Assembly (NCBI GenBank): GCA_023229425.1 | Contig: JALNZG010000010.1 | Span: 60,429-124,428 of the forward strand | Source: Ignavibacteriaceae bacterium | GTDB lineage: Bacteria; Bacteroidota; Ignavibacteria; Ignavibacteriales; Ignavibacteriaceae | Direction of reading: 5' to 3' | Length of the DNA stretch: 64,000 bases | Part shown: positions 53,413 to 61,782 of the stretch, in pieces | Layout: each line of letters starts with the position of its first letter | How positions within the stretch are numbered: the first letter of the stretch is position 1 | Made by a program: the position numbers and the translations under genes | The notes under the pieces: generated by a model | Seen by the model: only the letters and a program-made list of their open reading frames with translations | What the model was told of the DNA's origin: nothing | Databases searched by the model: none

Positions 53413-54762
53413 TTAATTATTGTTTTTTTCTTTTAAAAAATTATCTAAGAAGGACGTATCAAAATTTCCGCTTATAAACTGTTCATTCTCAAGAACTTCA
53501 AGATGAAAAGGAATAGTGGTTTTAACACCTTCCACTGTAAACTCTTCCATTGCACGTCTTGCACGTCTTATAGCAATCTTCCGGTCGGTTGCCCAGACAA
53601 TTAATTTTGCCAAAAGAGAATCGTAATATGGCGGAATAACGTATGATTGATACACATGTGAATCAACCCTGATACCAAATCCCCCCGGAAAATGGAGTGA
53701 TTCAATTTTCCCTGGATTCGGCCGAAAACCTTTTTCCGGGTCTTCGGCATTAATTCTAAATTCAATTGCATGCCCGATAGGGTCTTTGGGCATCGTCTCA
53801 ATTTTTTCACCGGCAGCAACTAAAATTTGCTGGCGGATCAAATCAACCTGATTTACTGCTTCAGTAACAGGGTGTTCAACTTGAATTCTTGTATTCATTT
53901 CCATAAAGTAAAAATTCTTGTATTTATCAACAAGGCATTCGATGGTTCCGGCGCCTTCGTAATTTACGGATTTTGCACCAAGTACAGCAGCTTCCCCCAT
54001 TTTTCTTCTAAGTTCCGCATCCATAATTGGCGATGGGGATTCTTCAATTAATTTTTGATGGCGTCTTTGGATTGAGCAGTCACGTTCGCCATAGTGATAA
54101 ACATTACCGAACTGATCTCCCATAATTTGAAATTCAATGTGCCTGGGATTTTCTAGATATTTTTCAATATAAACTTCACCGTTCCCGAAAGAAGCAACAG
54201 CTTCTGAGCTTGCGGTTTGGAATGCATTTTCAAATTCAGATTCATCTTGAACGATGCGCATTCCCTTCCCGCCTCCGCCTGCGGAAGCTTTAATAATTAC
54301 AGGGAATCCGATCTCATGAGCAATAGCTTTTCCGTCAAAAACATTGGTTACAACTCCGTCACTTCCGGGAATAACCGGAACACCGTTTTTCCTCATGGTT
54401 TCTTTTGCGTTTGCCTTGTTTCCAATCATGTTTATCATTTCGGGAGAAGGTCCGATAAATTTTATTAATGATTCTGCACAAATTTCCGAGAAGTTAGCAT
54501 TTTCGGCAAGGAACCCATAACCGGGATGAATAGCCTCTGCACCCGTAATTTGTGCGGCTGAAATGATCACCGGAATTTTTAGATAACTATCTTTGCTTAA
54601 TGCGGGTCCAATACAAACAGCTTCATCTGCAAAGGTTACGTGAAGGGAATGCTTATCTGCTTCAGAATAAACGGCAACTGTTTTAATTCCTAATTCTTTA
54701 CAGGTTCTAATAATCCGTAGAGCAATTTCTCCTCTATTTGCAATTAGTATTTTTTTAAACAA
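53413..54762 (-). CDS. accC: Acetyl-CoA carboxylase biotin carboxylase subunit
   Basis: This 449-residue ATP-grasp enzyme has the N-terminal KILIANRGEIALRIIRTCKELG, glycine-rich KASAGGGGKGMRIV (about 159-172), MEMNTRIQVEHPVTE and EFRINAEDP. It carboxylates biotin on AccB in fatty acid synthesis. It starts 17 bp after accB in one operon. Confidence 0.97.
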   Translation of the reverse strand: MFKKILIANRGEIALRIIRTCKELGIKTVAVYSEADKHSLHVTFADEAVCIGPALSKDSYLKIPVIISAAQITGAEAIHPGYGFLAENANFSEICAESLIKFIGPSPEMINMIGNKANAKETMRKNGVPVIPGSDGVVTNVFDGKAIAHEIGFPVIIKASAGGGGKGMRIVQDESEFENAFQTASSEAVASFGNGEVYIEKYLENPRHIEFQIMGDQFGNVYHYGERDCSIQRRHQKLIEESPSPIMDAELRRKMGEAAVLGAKSVNYEGAGTIECLVDKYKNFYFMEMNTRIQVEHPVTEAVNQVDLIRQQILVAAGEKIETMPKDPIGHAIEFRINAEDPEKGFRPNPGKIESLHFPGGFGIRVDSHVYQSYVIPPYYDSLLAKLIVWATDRKIAIRRARRAMEEFTVEGVKTTIPFHLEVLENEQFISGNFDTSFLDNFLKEKNNN

Positions 54763-54779
54763 GGTTTCCTCAAAATCAT

Positions 54780-55238
54780 TTATTCTACCTCAATTAGCAT
54801 TAAGGGTTGATTATATTCAACCGGTTTTCCGTTTTCTACCAAAATCTTAACAATTTTTCCGGTTATGTCAGATTCAATTTCATTCATCAATTTCATTGCT
54901 TCGATAATGCATAAAACAGTGCCGGAAGAAACGGTATCACCAACTTTAATGTATGGATCGGCATCGGGTCCCGGAGCGCGGTAAAACGTACCAACGATCG
55001 GAGATTTAATTTCTTTTATTTTTGAGTTTTTTTCTTCTTTAGGTTGTTGGGTTTCCTGCTTTGGAGCTCCGTTAACCGCAGCCGGAGGATGGCTCGGCAA
55101 AGCGTAGTGCTGCGCATTTGCCGGTATATCAACTTTCTTACAGATCTTTATTCTTGAATTATCCTGTTCAATTTCAAGCTCGGAAATATTGCTTTCTTCA
55201 ATCAGTTTTACATATTTTTTTATGAGATTAAAATCCAT
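54780..55238 (-). CDS. accB: Biotin carboxyl carrier protein of acetyl-CoA carboxylase
   Basis: This 152-residue protein has an N-terminal recognition helix, a Pro/Glu-rich linker (about 50-72) and a C-terminal biotinyl domain with the biotin lysine in EAMKLMNEIES (K about 117). It carries carboxybiotin between AccC and AccAD. It is followed by accC. Confidence 0.97.
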   Translation of the reverse strand: MDFNLIKKYVKLIEESNISELEIEQDNSRIKICKKVDIPANAQHYALPSHPPAAVNGAPKQETQQPKEEKNSKIKEIKSPIVGTFYRAPGPDADPYIKVGDTVSSGTVLCIIEAMKLMNEIESDITGKIVKILVENGKPVEYNQPLMLIEVE

Positions 55239-55270
55239 TTTCAGTTCCTTCGCTATTACATTATCTTTTA

Positions 55271-55325
55271 CTTAATCCGCCGAAGGCGGAGAAAGTGGAA
55301 AGGATTAACTTTCTACTTTTTACTA
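55271..55325. repeat. AATCCGCCGAAGGCGG hairpin repeat plus heptamers, copy 1
   Basis: CTTAATCCGCCGAAGGCGGAGAA with a following GGAAAGGATTAACTT forms nested inverted repeats (CCGCC/GGCGG and AATCC/GGATT). A nearly identical copy lies at 56047-56107. Both end in AAGTAG-type heptamers directly after a downstream gene stop. Confidence 0.7.
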
Positions 55326-55326
55326 C

Positions 55327-56013
55327 TTATTCTACTTGAGCCAAATAACGATCAACTTCCCTTCCAGAAGTTGAAGTCGGAAAATCTTTTTTAATTCTTT
55401 TGAAGATTTCTTTTGCTTCGCTAATTTTTTTCACTTTTATCAAGTTGATACCAGAAAAAAGCATGTACTGAGGATTAAGTGCATTCTCTTCCGAAACAGA
55501 ACTTGCTTTGCGATACAGTTCAGCAGCTTTTTCCAGATCGTTTTTCGATTCATAACCTGCGGCTTCTCCGGCAAATGCTGCCGCTTTAAAGAGATCATTA
55601 TTACCGCCGTAATCTTCATAATTTTTTAATGCCTCATCAACTTTGCCGAGGTAGGAATAAGCATGGGCAAGATAAACTTTTGCGATTTCGCCATTCTCGG
55701 AATTGCCGTATTCAGCAACAATTTTCTTTAACCCCATAACTTTTGATGCGGGGTTTCCCTGAATAGCTTCCAAATACATCCCGGCATCAAACAGAGGGAG
55801 AACACGCGAAAGTTCAATATTTGCTTTTTCGTTATTGCTGTTTTTTTGCTGGACATAAAAAAATGCTGCTGCTGCAAGAACAATTACTGCAACTCCGCCG
55901 ATTAAAAAATTCTGCTTATACGTTCCATACAGACCAACTACTTTATAATAAAAAGTTATAAGACCATCTTCTCTTATTTCTTTGCGGGATAACTTTTTTC
56001 TTTTTGCTAACAT
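55327..56013 (-). CDS. Membrane-anchored TPR protein, YfgM-like
   Basis: This 228-residue protein has a cytoplasmic N-terminus, one membrane helix (about 37-54, LIGGVAVIVLAAAAFFYV) and a TPR-like C-terminal part (YLAHAYSYLGKVDEALKNYEDYG, AAELYRKASSV). The layout resembles YfgM-type periplasmic chaperone partners or BamD-like repeat proteins. GGAG precedes the ATG. Function inferred only by architecture. Confidence 0.75.
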   Translation of the reverse strand: MLAKRKKLSRKEIREDGLITFYYKVVGLYGTYKQNFLIGGVAVIVLAAAAFFYVQQKNSNNEKANIELSRVLPLFDAGMYLEAIQGNPASKVMGLKKIVAEYGNSENGEIAKVYLAHAYSYLGKVDEALKNYEDYGGNNDLFKAAAFAGEAAGYESKNDLEKAAELYRKASSVSEENALNPQYMLFSGINLIKVKKISEAKEIFKRIKKDFPTSTSGREVDRYLAQVE

Positions 56014-56046
56014 TCATAACTCCGATAAATGATTTGATTTCTTTCA

Positions 56047-56107
56047 CTTAATCCGCCGAAGGCAGAGAAAGTGGAAAGGATTAACTTGTTACTTGCTACT
56101 TGCTACT
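56047..56107. repeat. AATCCGCCGAAGGC hairpin repeat plus heptamers, copy 2
   Basis: This is the second copy of the element at 55271-55325, with one change in the hairpin arm (GGCAG for GGCGG). It is followed by a cleaner heptamer tract (on the coding strand AAGTAGC, AAGTAAC). Confidence 0.7.
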
Positions 56108-56108
56108 A

Positions 56109-57155
56109 CTATTTAATTCTAATATGATTTGAGAAAATCCAAGCGCGCGAATCAAAAAAAACTTCTATCCGGTAAATGCCTTTTTCACTTACAATAAATT
56201 GGGCTTCAATATTTTGAAGTGATTCAACCATTTTACCATTATGTATCAAACGAATATCGGCTGATTTTCCCGGCAAATAAACTTTTAAAGTCACCGGTTT
56301 TTCACAGAGGATCTCGTCTCCCATCTGAATTTTTTTATTGCCGAATTCTGCAAAAAAACGAAAACCTGTTGCATCTCCATGATAATAATTAGAGACGAAA
56401 CAATTTCCTTCGCGGAGAGATTCGATAACTATCCTCTTTGCTTTTTCCACCGAAGAATGATTTGTGCTAATTTCTATTTTCTGCTCTGTTAAAATATGAG
56501 TTCTAATTGACTTGAACAAGACTTTATAGGGGAAAACCTCAACTTCAAAAAAACCCAAAAGATTCACTTTATGGGCATGTGCATCAATTCCTCCAACACC
56601 AACTACTTTTCTTTCAATCGAAAGCTCATCCCACACTTTTAGCGTCTCCGTTTGGGGTTGGATAATTGTCTTCAACGGATGCAAAAAAGCTTGATATTTA
56701 TTCTGTTCAGTAAGGTTTTCCATCCATTCGGACATGTGGTTCCAAATTTCAATCCCTGTGAAATCGGTACTTTCCCACTCAGTCCACGGATAAGGCGGAT
56801 GTTCTTTCATTGAATCACGTTTTTCATGGGGATGGGCTAAAAAACCTATTCCGCCTGCATCTTTAACCTTTTTCACATATTCTTTCGCCGGTAACCGGGT
56901 TGAAAAAGTTTCGGTGATCCCTAAAGCCAAATAGTGATTTTTATTTTCTTTATCATTTAGCTCACATCCTACAAGCAAAAGAGTTTTTCCATAGAATCGC
57001 TCATAGCCTTCGTGTAAGGCGCGAAGCGTATTGTGATCTGTTAAAACTAAAAAATCCAAACCACACTCATCCGCAAGCGGAGCGATGTGCTGCACTTCGC
57101 CGGAACCATCGGAAAAAATTGAGTGGACGTGCAAAACGCCAACGTATTCGTTCAT
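56109..57155 (-). CDS. PHP-domain metal-dependent hydrolase
   Basis: This 348-residue protein has the PHP metal-binding motifs LHVHSIFSDGSG (residues 8-19) and VLTDHNTLRALHEG, then FLAHPHEKRD and GGIDAHAHK. It probably hydrolyses a phosphoester; the substrate is unknown. There is no signal peptide. A C-terminal beta region (about 260-345) follows the PHP domain. Confidence 0.85.
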   Translation of the reverse strand: MNEYVGVLHVHSIFSDGSGEVQHIAPLADECGLDFLVLTDHNTLRALHEGYERFYGKTLLLVGCELNDKENKNHYLALGITETFSTRLPAKEYVKKVKDAGGIGFLAHPHEKRDSMKEHPPYPWTEWESTDFTGIEIWNHMSEWMENLTEQNKYQAFLHPLKTIIQPQTETLKVWDELSIERKVVGVGGIDAHAHKVNLLGFFEVEVFPYKVLFKSIRTHILTEQKIEISTNHSSVEKAKRIVIESLREGNCFVSNYYHGDATGFRFFAEFGNKKIQMGDEILCEKPVTLKVYLPGKSADIRLIHNGKMVESLQNIEAQFIVSEKGIYRIEVFFDSRAWIFSNHIRIK

Positions 57156-57255
57156 TTTCTTTTTATTTGTTGCGGTACAAAATAGAGAGAATTATGAAAA
57201 GATAAAACTGAAAAGACATTTGAAAAGAATAAAAAAATTATACCCTTAAATAAGT

Positions 57256-57282
57256 GTAGCACAGAATAATATTCTGTGCTAC
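57256..57282 (-). terminator. Perfect 13-bp hairpin after the beta-barrel gene
   Basis: GTAGCACAGAATA and TATTCTGTGCTAC pair perfectly with a single-base centre, 14 bp past the stop of the gene at 57296. On the minus strand the stem is followed by ACACTTATTT, only weakly T-rich, so terminator function is tentative. Confidence 0.5.
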
Positions 57283-57295
57283 CTAAACTAAAAAT

Positions 57296-58534
57296 TTAGA
57301 AAGCGTAACTTGCAGAGATGTAAGCCAATGTAGCTTTTCCGCCGCCGATATTATTAAATCCCTGTCTTAATATTTCTTCATTAACCGTTGCATCCAAACC
57401 AAATTGACCAAAACGTAAACCAATACCTAAAGTAGCGCCATCATTTGCGCCAAAAGTAGTTTTTGTAAATTCATCTGTTTTGGTAGTAGAAATTACCCTC
57501 TGCCATGTTTCGTTTGTTGTTGAAGCAACGTAACCAAAACGAGCGATAAACCAGCTTGCTAAATTCCATTCCGCACCAATATTCCACGCCGGGAAAGTAA
57601 AAAATGAACTTGATGTCTCCGGGCTTATATTAGGAATGGAAGGGTCTGTAGTGCTTGAATACATTAGTGAAGGTCCACCTGCGAATAAGAAATCTCCCGC
57701 GCGGTAATTGATACCAACTCCAAGTCCCAATATTGTTGATGAAGGAAGGTCGCTGCTTTTTCCGGCTTGGTCAACTGTACCGGAAACGGTAACAAAATTA
57801 ACGAGCGGAACTACCGTAAGTTTCGGATTAATTTTATAAAATGCACGCGCATCAACCATTAACAAAGTATTTGATGCAGCGGTTTTACTTCCGGTTCCCG
57901 GTGTGTAAGTTGCGCTTGGAAGAATAAGTGAAACGTCAACATCAACATCAAGATCTTTGTTCACTTCAAGAATTAAACCTGCGTTTAATCCGAATTGAGA
58001 AGCAGAACCTTCATCACCGCTTCCGGTGGCAGGCGTATATTTATCAGTTGTGGAGGCATAAGCAACTCCTAAACCGAAAACCATATTTCTCAATAAATAT
58101 GAACCGAATAATTCTAAATTGTTATCTAAGTTAACAACTCTTGTAACTCCAAGGAGACTGTTCACTGTTGAAACAACACCTGTTGGATCAAGTAATCCGA
58201 TTGAGTTTGATTGAAAATCTTTTCTGGTTAATAAACCACCCACAGTAAGTGAAGGGGTAATTTTTAAGGAGAAGCCTGCAAATTGTCCAACTCCATTATT
58301 ATCCGCGCCAACTTTTGAGGAACCTAAATCTCCCCAAAGGAAATTTTGATAATAAGCCGCATAAGCCGGATTTGTTTTCATGTTTTCAGGATCAACAACA
58401 AAAGGATTATTTCCTAAACTTTGAATTCTCGCATAACCGCCGGAACGGTCAAAACTTAGTTTGTCTGTATTACTTTCTTGAGCGAATGAAAGGAAGGAAA
58501 CAAAAAGAAGGAATGAAAAAAATAATTTTAACAT
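57296..58534 (-). CDS. Predicted outer-membrane beta-barrel protein
   Basis: This protein of about 412 residues has a signal peptide (ends LSFAQ) and long beta-strand-like repeats. The N-terminal part (ARIQSLGNNPFVVDPENMKT, NPAYAAYY) recalls PorV/FadL-type barrels, and the C-terminus ends YISASYAF. It could be a T9SS-associated or transport barrel; the subfamily is not certain. The ATG at 58534 follows GGAGAGTACA; an in-frame GTG four codons upstream was not used. Confidence 0.72.
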   Translation of the reverse strand: MLKLFFSFLLFVSFLSFAQESNTDKLSFDRSGGYARIQSLGNNPFVVDPENMKTNPAYAAYYQNFLWGDLGSSKVGADNNGVGQFAGFSLKITPSLTVGGLLTRKDFQSNSIGLLDPTGVVSTVNSLLGVTRVVNLDNNLELFGSYLLRNMVFGLGVAYASTTDKYTPATGSGDEGSASQFGLNAGLILEVNKDLDVDVDVSLILPSATYTPGTGSKTAASNTLLMVDARAFYKINPKLTVVPLVNFVTVSGTVDQAGKSSDLPSSTILGLGVGINYRAGDFLFAGGPSLMYSSTTDPSIPNISPETSSSFFTFPAWNIGAEWNLASWFIARFGYVASTTNETWQRVISTTKTDEFTKTTFGANDGATLGIGLRFGQFGLDATVNEEILRQGFNNIGGGKATLAYISASYAF

Positions 58535-58576
58535 TGTACTCTCCACTTTTATTTGAAAATTGGTAATTAGTAAATC

Positions 58577-58677
58577 ACCTTACGCATGAAATTCTTAATT
58601 TTGCTCGTAATCGCAATCTTGCTCGATTTTTTGAGCCGATTAAGAGTAGGATTACGATTAAGACTCTCGCGTAAGGT
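58577..58677. repeat. Long palindromic element, TTAATC-rich family, copy C
   Basis: The outer arms ACCTTACGC and GCGTAAGGT are perfect. The inner arms CTTAAT..CGTAATCGCAATCTT and GGATTACGATTAAGA are imperfect, around a TTTTTTGAGCC centre. It matches copies A and B in layout. Confidence 0.72.
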
Positions 58678-58742
58678 AACCTAGTAAATAAATTTACAAA
58701 CCAAACTTAAGTGATGATAAGATAAAAGACAAACAGACATAC

Positions 58743-59363
58743 TTATTGAATCTGACGTAAACCATCCTGGGCAAGTTTGGCAACTTCCGTATTGGGACGC
58801 TTGGCAATAATTTCCTTCCAGATTTTTTTGGCTTTCTCGTTATCCCCTTTTGTAGCGGCAATAGCTCCTAAATTAAATAATGCCTGGAAATTATTTTTAT
58901 CTAAAGCATAAGCCTTAGCGATGTAGGCTTCGGCTTTGTTCAAATCTTGCTGGATATAAAAGATGTACCCAAGAGATTGAAGTATGTCCGCACGTTTCGG
59001 ATCTTTTTTTAAGATCATTTCATAATATTTTACCGCATCTGCTTGTCCGTGTCCTTCAGCAAGAATATCAGCATATTGCCTAACTTTTGCTGTATCGTTC
59101 GGACTTTTTTCAACTTCATCCTTGAATGTTTCCATTTTCTTTTTAACATCCGAAATGACGTTTTCTTTTGAAGGAGGAGTTTCCTTCCCCATATTTTTAT
59201 GGATATCGTCATTAGGAAGTTTTTCAGAAACAATTGGACCGGCTTGCGCTGTTGGTTCTGCGCTATTCTTTGAAGAAAAGTCGGTAGAGAAAATAATAAT
59301 AACTACTGCCGCAATAACCATTATTGCAGGATAAACCACGACAGGTGAAAGTTTGAATTTCAT
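58743..59363 (-). CDS. Membrane-anchored TPR protein
   Basis: This 206-residue protein has an N-terminal membrane helix (about 8-27), a polar linker with SKENVISDVKKKMETFKDEV, and three TPR units (about 90-205; ALNKAEAYIAKAYALDKNNFQALFNLG-type). It is probably periplasmic-facing. It precedes the ABM-like gene's neighbours in no clear operon. Confidence 0.78.
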   Translation of the reverse strand: MKFKLSPVVVYPAIMVIAAVVIIIFSTDFSSKNSAEPTAQAGPIVSEKLPNDDIHKNMGKETPPSKENVISDVKKKMETFKDEVEKSPNDTAKVRQYADILAEGHGQADAVKYYEMILKKDPKRADILQSLGYIFYIQQDLNKAEAYIAKAYALDKNNFQALFNLGAIAATKGDNEKAKKIWKEIIAKRPNTEVAKLAQDGLRQIQ

Positions 59364-59377
59364 AAGCTTCTTTTCGT

Positions 59378-59677
59378 TTATAGTGAAACTTCGTAAAAAG
59401 TATTATATTTAGTTGAATTCGGTTCTTTTAAATCTTCAATTTTTGAAATAAGAATATCAATCCGTTCATTTTCTGCATCATCAAAATTATCGAAAGCTTC
59501 TTTAGAAGAGAATTGATAAACTTCCTGAAAATGGTTTTTCATTTTTCCTTCAAATAAAGAATAACTCTCAAGCCCATCGGCTTTCAATAAAGATTTTAAC
59601 TCTTTAAGCGAATTAATAAACTCATCTCTCTTATCGTTCTGAACTTCGTACTGAATTGAAAATATAACTTTAGCCAT
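59378..59677 (-). CDS. Antibiotic-biosynthesis-monooxygenase-like dimeric alpha/beta barrel protein
   Basis: This 99-residue protein has a ferredoxin-like pattern, beginning VIFSIQYEVQNDKRDEFINS, with a central LFEGKMKNHFQEVYQF strand. It resembles small ABM/DABB-fold proteins. GGAGACATA precedes the ATG. It sits 18 bp downstream of dapF. The catalytic role is unknown. Confidence 0.6.
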   Translation of the reverse strand: MAKVIFSIQYEVQNDKRDEFINSLKELKSLLKADGLESYSLFEGKMKNHFQEVYQFSSKEAFDNFDDAENERIDILISKIEDLKEPNSTKYNTFYEVSL

Positions 59678-59695
59678 TATGTCTCCACTGTTTTG

Positions 59696-60541
59696 TTATA
59701 ATGTAAACTCACCGGAGTAATTAATTTTAGCTGGTCCGGTAAGTGAAACATTTTTAATTAATGTGCCTTCAGCCGAAAAATCGACTATTAGTTTATCCCC
59801 GCCTCTTGCCTGTAAAACTATAGGCGGAGGAATTTGTTTTTGTAGAAAAGTAATGATTGCCGATGCAACCGAACCCGTTCCGCATGCTAACGTTTCATCT
59901 TCAACACCGCGTTCGTAGGTACGGATATGCACAAGCGAATTTTTTATTTCAAGAAAATTTACATTTGTTCCATCAGGCGCAAACTCATTTGAATAACGAA
60001 TTTCTTTCCCAACGGAATAAACGGGGAAATCGTTTAGTGATTCAAACTTAAAATTTTCTTTTAACGATAAATCATCTATAAAAAGAACAACGTGCGGTGA
60101 ACCGGTGTTGATAAAATTTGCTTTTATCTCCGTTCCCGAAACTGGAAACGAAAAATTTTCTTTTAGCGAATTTGGGCTGTTCAATTTAAATCTAATTAAA
60201 TCATCATCTAAAACATCGCCGGAATACGAAATTCCATTAGACAAAAACTTTACCGATTTATTCTTTGAAATGCCGAATACTTCAGCAAACCGGATTGCAC
60301 ATCTGGCACCGTTTCCGCAAAGAGTTCCGGTAGTTCCATCAACGTTAAAATATTCCATCTCAAAATCGTGCGAATCGGACTTGGTGATAGTAATTATTCC
60401 ATCTCCGCCTATTCCGAATCGCCTATCACACAATTTCTTTATTAAAGAGGATGAAAACTGCAAACCGGTAGTGGTATTTTTGTCAAAAACAATAAAATCA
60501 TTGCCTGCGCCGTTCATCTTTACAAAAGAATATTTTTTCAT
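59696..60541 (-). CDS. dapF: Diaminopimelate epimerase
   Basis: This protein of about 281 residues has both catalytic cysteines in family motifs: LCGNGARCAIRFAE (Cys about 75) and LACGTGSVASA (Cys about 222). The N-terminus is FVKMNGAGNDFIVFD. It converts LL- to meso-diaminopimelate for lysine and peptidoglycan. The ATG at 60541 matches the family start; the longer frame uses TTG. Confidence 0.96.
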   Translation of the reverse strand: MKKYSFVKMNGAGNDFIVFDKNTTTGLQFSSSLIKKLCDRRFGIGGDGIITITKSDSHDFEMEYFNVDGTTGTLCGNGARCAIRFAEVFGISKNKSVKFLSNGISYSGDVLDDDLIRFKLNSPNSLKENFSFPVSGTEIKANFINTGSPHVVLFIDDLSLKENFKFESLNDFPVYSVGKEIRYSNEFAPDGTNVNFLEIKNSLVHIRTYERGVEDETLACGTGSVASAIITFLQKQIPPPIVLQARGGDKLIVDFSAEGTLIKNVSLTGPAKINYSGEFTL

Positions 60542-60688
60542 ACGGTACAATTTAGGTGAATCTTGATTTTTATTCAAGGAAAATGTTATAGGATTGATGA
60601 AAGGAGGAAAGATTTTTTCGGAATGATCCCGAAAGTTTTACGGGCAAGAAAGTTAAAACTAAAAGAAGTTTTGTGTGGGGGTGATTTT

Positions 60689-60967
60689 CTATATTTTCCC
60701 TTCGTATAGTTCGTCTATCGGAAAAATCAAATCGTAATCATTCCAATTAAGATTCCCATCAATTATTTTGAATTGATTAAATTTGACTTCATCTAAATAT
60801 TTTCGGATTGCAGGGTGTAAAGATGATTCTAAAAACGGTTTAAAGTCAACCAAACGATTAATGCCGTCATTAAAGAATATTCTAATTGCATAATCTCCAA
60901 TGTATTTTGCCGATTTTATCTCAAGTAAAACAACTTGAGAATCATGATAATCTTCTACTATTTTCAT
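60689..60967 (-). CDS. DUF2442-domain protein
   Basis: This 92-residue protein is of the DUF2442 type (AIRIFFNDGINRLVDFKPFLE, FKIIDGNLNWNDYDLIFPIDELYE). Its ATG overlaps the stop of the DUF4160 gene by 4 bp, the usual pairing of these two families. The role is not established; a toxin-antitoxin-like unit has been suggested for such pairs, but I treat that as unproven. Confidence 0.88.
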   Translation of the reverse strand: MKIVEDYHDSQVVLLEIKSAKYIGDYAIRIFFNDGINRLVDFKPFLESSLHPAIRKYLDEVKFNQFKIIDGNLNWNDYDLIFPIDELYEGKI

Positions 60968-61269
60968 TTGATTCGAGTATTTATTTTTTCAAATTTAATA
61001 TCTTTATGGTAAACAAAATAGTCAATCCACTTTTGAACAATTTTATCTGCATATTTTTCTAAGAAGTCCTCGAAATCATTAAGTTTGCTGCCAGTCAAAG
61101 GACGTAGTCCCTTTATTGCTTTTATTTTTATCTCAACAATTTTTCCATCAACTATATAAAACTCTGCTTTACTTTCGAATCCATCATATTTCCCATGAAC
61201 ATGAATTGGCTCATGCTCATTGGAATAGAAAAATATCAAAATCCCTAAATATTCGAAAATCTTTGGCAT
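60964..61269 (-). CDS. DUF4160-domain protein
   Basis: This protein of about 101 residues is of the DUF4160 type: MPKIFEYLGILIFFYSNEHE, then PIHVHGKYDGFESKAEFYI. It is paired with the downstream DUF2442 gene. The ATG at 61269 follows GGAAGTAATA; the longer frame adds 15 unlikely residues. It lies downstream of ssrA, a frequent landing site for accessory genes. Confidence 0.87.
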   Translation of the reverse strand: MPKIFEYLGILIFFYSNEHEPIHVHGKYDGFESKAEFYIVDGKIVEIKIKAIKGLRPLTGSKLNDFEDFLEKYADKIVQKWIDYFVYHKDIKFEKINTRIK

Positions 61270-61366
61270 TATTACTTCCAAATCAAAATTAAGCAAGCAT
61301 TGAAAAGGAATCAAAATCTCAATCAGCGCTTTTCATCTGAATTGACGAAAGGCAGATAGAATTTTG

Positions 61367-61401
61367 AATTTAGTCTAAACTAAAAAAGTTTAGACTAAAT
61401 T
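61367..61401 (-). terminator. 15-bp perfect hairpin just past ssrA
   Basis: AATTTAGTCTAAACT (61367-61381) and AGTTTAGACTAAATT (61387-61401) are perfect reverse complements with a five-base loop, 10 bp beyond the mature 3' end of tmRNA. No strong T run follows, so it may be a processing or protective hairpin. Confidence 0.6.
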
Positions 61402-61411
61402 ATTTGAAAAG

Positions 61412-61767
61412 TGGAGGTGGCGGGAGTCGAACCCGCGTCCGAAACTAAGACTCAATAAACTTCTACACACATAGTTTATTTCTGATAGATTTAAAGGTGC
61501 GGAATAAACAAACTTCCCGATAAATCTGTTTGATTAAGTTTTGCCTTGCCGCCTCAAACACTCGGCTTGGCTATCGTATCTAAACGACGTTCTTTTGTAA
61601 ACCGATACGAGAACTTACAAAGAACGGTTGCTTAACTAATTAAGCAGCGAGGGCGTAGTTATATTCGCCAGTTAAGGTTTATTTACCAGCCGTTTAACGT
61701 GTCTGCCGGAGAAACACGATGCGCAATTTATTGCTTCGTTAATCCCGTCGAAGCCAAATTCACCCCC
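61412..61767 (-). ncRNA. ssrA: Transfer-messenger RNA (ssrA)
   Basis: On the minus strand the RNA begins GGGGGTGAATTTGGCTTCGA and ends in a tRNA-like T-arm (CGGGTTCGACTCCCG). The acceptor strand CACCTCC pairs with 5' GGGGGUG; CCA is not fully encoded. The tag frame at 61640-61669 reads GEYNYALAA-stop, after the resume context TAACT. tmRNA rescues stalled ribosomes and tags the peptide for proteolysis. It is a one-piece tmRNA of about 356 nt. Confidence 0.96.
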
Positions 61768-61782
61768 AATGGGGGAATTCTC

